From positions 1 to 64,000 of the forward strand of contig DAOSDY010000002.1 of assembly GCA_035362835.1 (NCBI GenBank): a DNA stretch of 64,000 nucleotides. The letters run 5' to 3'. Shown in pieces: positions 62,246-64,000 of this stretch; position 1 is the first letter of the stretch, and each line of letters starts with the position of its first letter. Both the position numbers and the translations under genes were made by a program. Under the pieces are notes generated by a model. That model did no database searches, was not told the DNA's origin, and saw only the letters and a program-made list of their open reading frames with translations. This stretch comes from Melioribacteraceae bacterium. Lineage in GTDB: Bacteria; Bacteroidota; Ignavibacteria; Ignavibacteriales; Melioribacteraceae.

Positions 62246-63643
62246 CTAAATATTAATCGTTTCTCCCGGCACCGGAATAGTAACGTCATTAAAACCTAGA
62301 CTATGTAAACCGGATTTGAATAACTCCTGCTGATCCATTTCGCCGTGAACCAGAAAAATATTCTGCATACGACTTTTATCCAGTTGTGAACAATATCCGA
62401 GTAATTCGTGCCGGTCGGCATGTGCACTGAAAGAATCCATCGTTATTACTTCGGCGTTAAGCTTATACTCATCCCCGAATATATTTACGGTCTCCTGCCT
62501 GTCAATTATCTTCCTTCCGAGTGTATTAACAGCAGAATAACCCACCATCAAAATTATATTTGCGGGATTTTCGATATTATTCGCGAGATGGTGCTGAATT
62601 CGCCCTGCCTCACACATTCCGGAACTGGAAATAATAATGCACGGTCCGGCAGCATCATTCAATTTCTTCGAGTCCTCTACTGAGGTAATATATTTCAGCT
62701 TATTAAAACCGAACGGATCCTCATTTTGAATAAGAAATCTGCTGGTTTCCAGATCAAAGCATTCGGGATGTTGTCTGAATATTTCTGTGGCATTAACTGC
62801 AAGAGGACTGTCTACAAAGACCGGTATTCTTTCAGCTTTTTTAGATTCAAATATTCTGTTCAGAGCATAAACAATTTCCTGAGTCCGCCCAACGCTGAAA
62901 GCAGGAATAATTAATTTAGATTTCCTCTCAATTCCTCTGGATACAACCGAAGCCAAATTATCCTCCGCATTTTCCGGATTGTCGTGATCTCTTCCGCCGT
63001 ATGTACTTTCGCAAATAAAGTATTCGGGGTTGGGAATTTTTTCAGGGTCTCTCAAAATCGGCAGGTTCGGTCTCCCTAGATCTCCTGAAAAGCTGAGGTT
63101 TGTAATTGTTCCGTTCTCCTTGATCGATAGAAATACAATAGATGAACCGAGTATATGGCCGGCGTCGTAAAATGTCAGTTTTATCCCGGGTCTTATTTCA
63201 ACCTGGTGGTGATAGTTAACCCCGACAAACTGGCTCAGGGCTTTTATTACATCTTCCTGGTCATATAATAATTCAAAAGGATTCTGTTTCTTTTTCTTCC
63301 TCCTTTTATTGACAAACTCAACATCTTTTTCCTGGACATGTGCGCTGTCTTTAAGCATAATTGTGCATAAATCGTAGGTGGCGAAAGTTGAAAAGATTTC
63401 CCCTTTAAATCCGTTTTTCACCAGTGTAGGAATATTCCCGGCATGATCGATGTGGGCATGAGAAAGTATTACGAAATCAATTTCCGCCGGTTCAAAATAT
63501 TCGAATCGACGGTTAATCTCGAATGCTTCTTTCCTCTTACCCTGGTATAAACCGCAATCGAGAAGAAAAGTTGAATTGGTTGTCCGGATCAGGTGCATTG
63601 ATCCTGTAACTGTTCTTGCGGCTCCTATGAATTGTATTTCCAT
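62246..63643 (-). CDS. MBL-fold beta-CASP RNase/exonuclease-like protein
   Basis: The 465-residue protein of the COG1236 type (YSH1/CPSF73-like). The metal motif is ILSHAHIDHAGNIP, with DAGHILGSS, FSGDLGRPNLP, and CESTYGGRDHD. The beta-CASP cap region shows IIPAFSVGRTQEIVYAL, IISSSGMCEAGRIQHHL and FSAHADRHELL with VHGE. These are the motifs A-C of RNA-processing nucleases. Substrate in this organism is unknown. It starts at 63643 after AGGGACC and is not obviously in an operon. Confidence 0.93.
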   Translation of the reverse strand: MEIQFIGAARTVTGSMHLIRTTNSTFLLDCGLYQGKRKEAFEINRRFEYFEPAEIDFVILSHAHIDHAGNIPTLVKNGFKGEIFSTFATYDLCTIMLKDSAHVQEKDVEFVNKRRKKKKQNPFELLYDQEDVIKALSQFVGVNYHHQVEIRPGIKLTFYDAGHILGSSIVFLSIKENGTITNLSFSGDLGRPNLPILRDPEKIPNPEYFICESTYGGRDHDNPENAEDNLASVVSRGIERKSKLIIPAFSVGRTQEIVYALNRIFESKKAERIPVFVDSPLAVNATEIFRQHPECFDLETSRFLIQNEDPFGFNKLKYITSVEDSKKLNDAAGPCIIISSSGMCEAGRIQHHLANNIENPANIILMVGYSAVNTLGRKIIDRQETVNIFGDEYKLNAEVITMDSFSAHADRHELLGYCSQLDKSRMQNIFLVHGEMDQQELFKSGLHSLGFNDVTIPVPGETINI

Positions 63644-63720
63644 TTGTTGGTCCCTCCGAGGAAACGGTTCACTAATAAATTCAGTATCAACAATTTACGA
63701 ATAATCATACTGGCAGGTTG

Positions 63721-64000
63721 TTAGGACCGGATTATTCGATACTTTTTGTATCCGAAGTAGATTTCACGGGCGGCGGTCTTTATTACGGTTGCGGCAGGTA
63801 CTGCAAGCAGCATTCCGAAAATTCCAAGCGCTTTGCTTCCGATTAAAATTAATATGATAATTACTAATGGGTGAAGGTCGGTATTCTTCGAGAAAATGTT
63901 CGGTTGAATAAAACCGTTGTCAAGCGTATATACTATAATAAAGAGCAGCAATATGTTCGGCAGCATCGCAAAATTTCCAAATTGAATTATGGATATTACA
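63721..64000 (-). CDS. AI-2E/PerM-family permease, C-terminal fragment (runs off window)
   Basis: The frame is open from the window edge to the stop at 63721, about 92 residues. It carries the last two membrane helices (LPNILLLFIIVYTLDN, then LHPLVIIILILIGSKALGIFGMLLAVPAATVIK) and the basic end (YFGYKKYRIIR) typical of the AI-2E transporter superfamily. The GxxGMLLAVP motif is diagnostic. The 5' part, including the start, lies beyond 64000. Confidence 0.85.
   Translation of the reverse strand, partial: VISIIQFGNFAMLPNILLLFIIVYTLDNGFIQPNIFSKNTDLHPLVIIILILIGSKALGIFGMLLAVPAATVIKTAAREIYFGYKKYRIIRS

Noticed and set aside
1..64000. tRNA or rRNA genes
   Set aside because: Intergenic gaps were scanned by eye for T-loop-like GGTTCGANTCC and cloverleaf pairs and none was seen; a covariance-model search would settle it.

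Overview
The window is a moderately AT-rich bacterial chromosome segment, most likely from the Ignavibacteria (Melioribacteraceae/Ignavibacteriaceae-type, Bacteroidota/Chlorobi side of the FCB group). The main evidence is secreted proteins ending in a type IX secretion C-terminal domain with the signature QNYPNPFNPST (1165-1890 and 15713-19390), a Fibrobacter-paralogous (FISUMP) lipoprotein, many TTG and GTG starts, and a TAnnTTTG-like promoter box. The assignment rests on these signatures only; no 16S gene or tRNA was found in the window.

The left half (1-31500) is accessory. It opens with a stand-alone GIY-YIG nuclease gene beside two strong palindromes, then REP-like hairpin repeats, a T9SS-exported protein, and a decayed WYL-family regulator. 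Next comes a type I restriction-modification locus: hsdR with an in-frame TAA at codon 6, a 126-residue protein of unknown function, hsdM and hsdS. An AlbA_2/Schlafen-type ATPase-like protein, a GIY-YIG-RAMA fusion and a small membrane protein follow, and together they look like a defence island. From 11.7 to 31.5 kb there is a membrane-anchored LuxR-type regulator, a FISUMP lipoprotein, a secreted amidohydrolase with a TPR tail, and a giant M30-like/Kelch/FnIII/T9SS protein. A same-strand array follows, consisting of an MBL-fold hydrolase, a retropepsin-like protein, ankyrin-PD40 fusions, an HExxH protein, an ankyrin-MBL-like protein, two stand-alone PD40 proteins and a DUF6624 protein. Several of these are paralogues sharing the same signal peptide and the same propeller entry motif. 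Dispersed hairpin repeats lie only in this half.

The right half (31848-64000) is compact housekeeping DNA. It contains dapF, a PHP-domain protein, a TPR protein, efp-accB-accC-gcvH, guaA, radC, a coiled-coil lipoprotein with a LysM protein, phoH, mazG, a RidA protein, a LytR_C protein, rsfS-argS, a minus-strand surE/VWA/hemerythrin/comF run, xseA-xseB-dxs, a Gfo/Idh/MocA oxidoreductase, a PhoB/PhoR-like two-component pair, rplU-rpmA, mdh, an RsbW-like kinase, an outer-membrane protein, a beta-CASP nuclease and the 3' part of an AI-2E-family permease. Clear intrinsic terminators follow gcvH, the LysM gene and rpmA. radC and phoH have full-length reading frames but no ATG, GTG or TTG start; CTG and ACG codons sit behind strong Shine-Dalgarno sequences.

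The two most interesting places are the defence island at 2.2-11.7 kb, with a lesion-bearing nuclease subunit and unusual accessory genes, and the exported ankyrin/PD40/hydrolase array at 20.0-31.5 kb, which looks like a lineage-specific expansion with domain shuffling and no described function.
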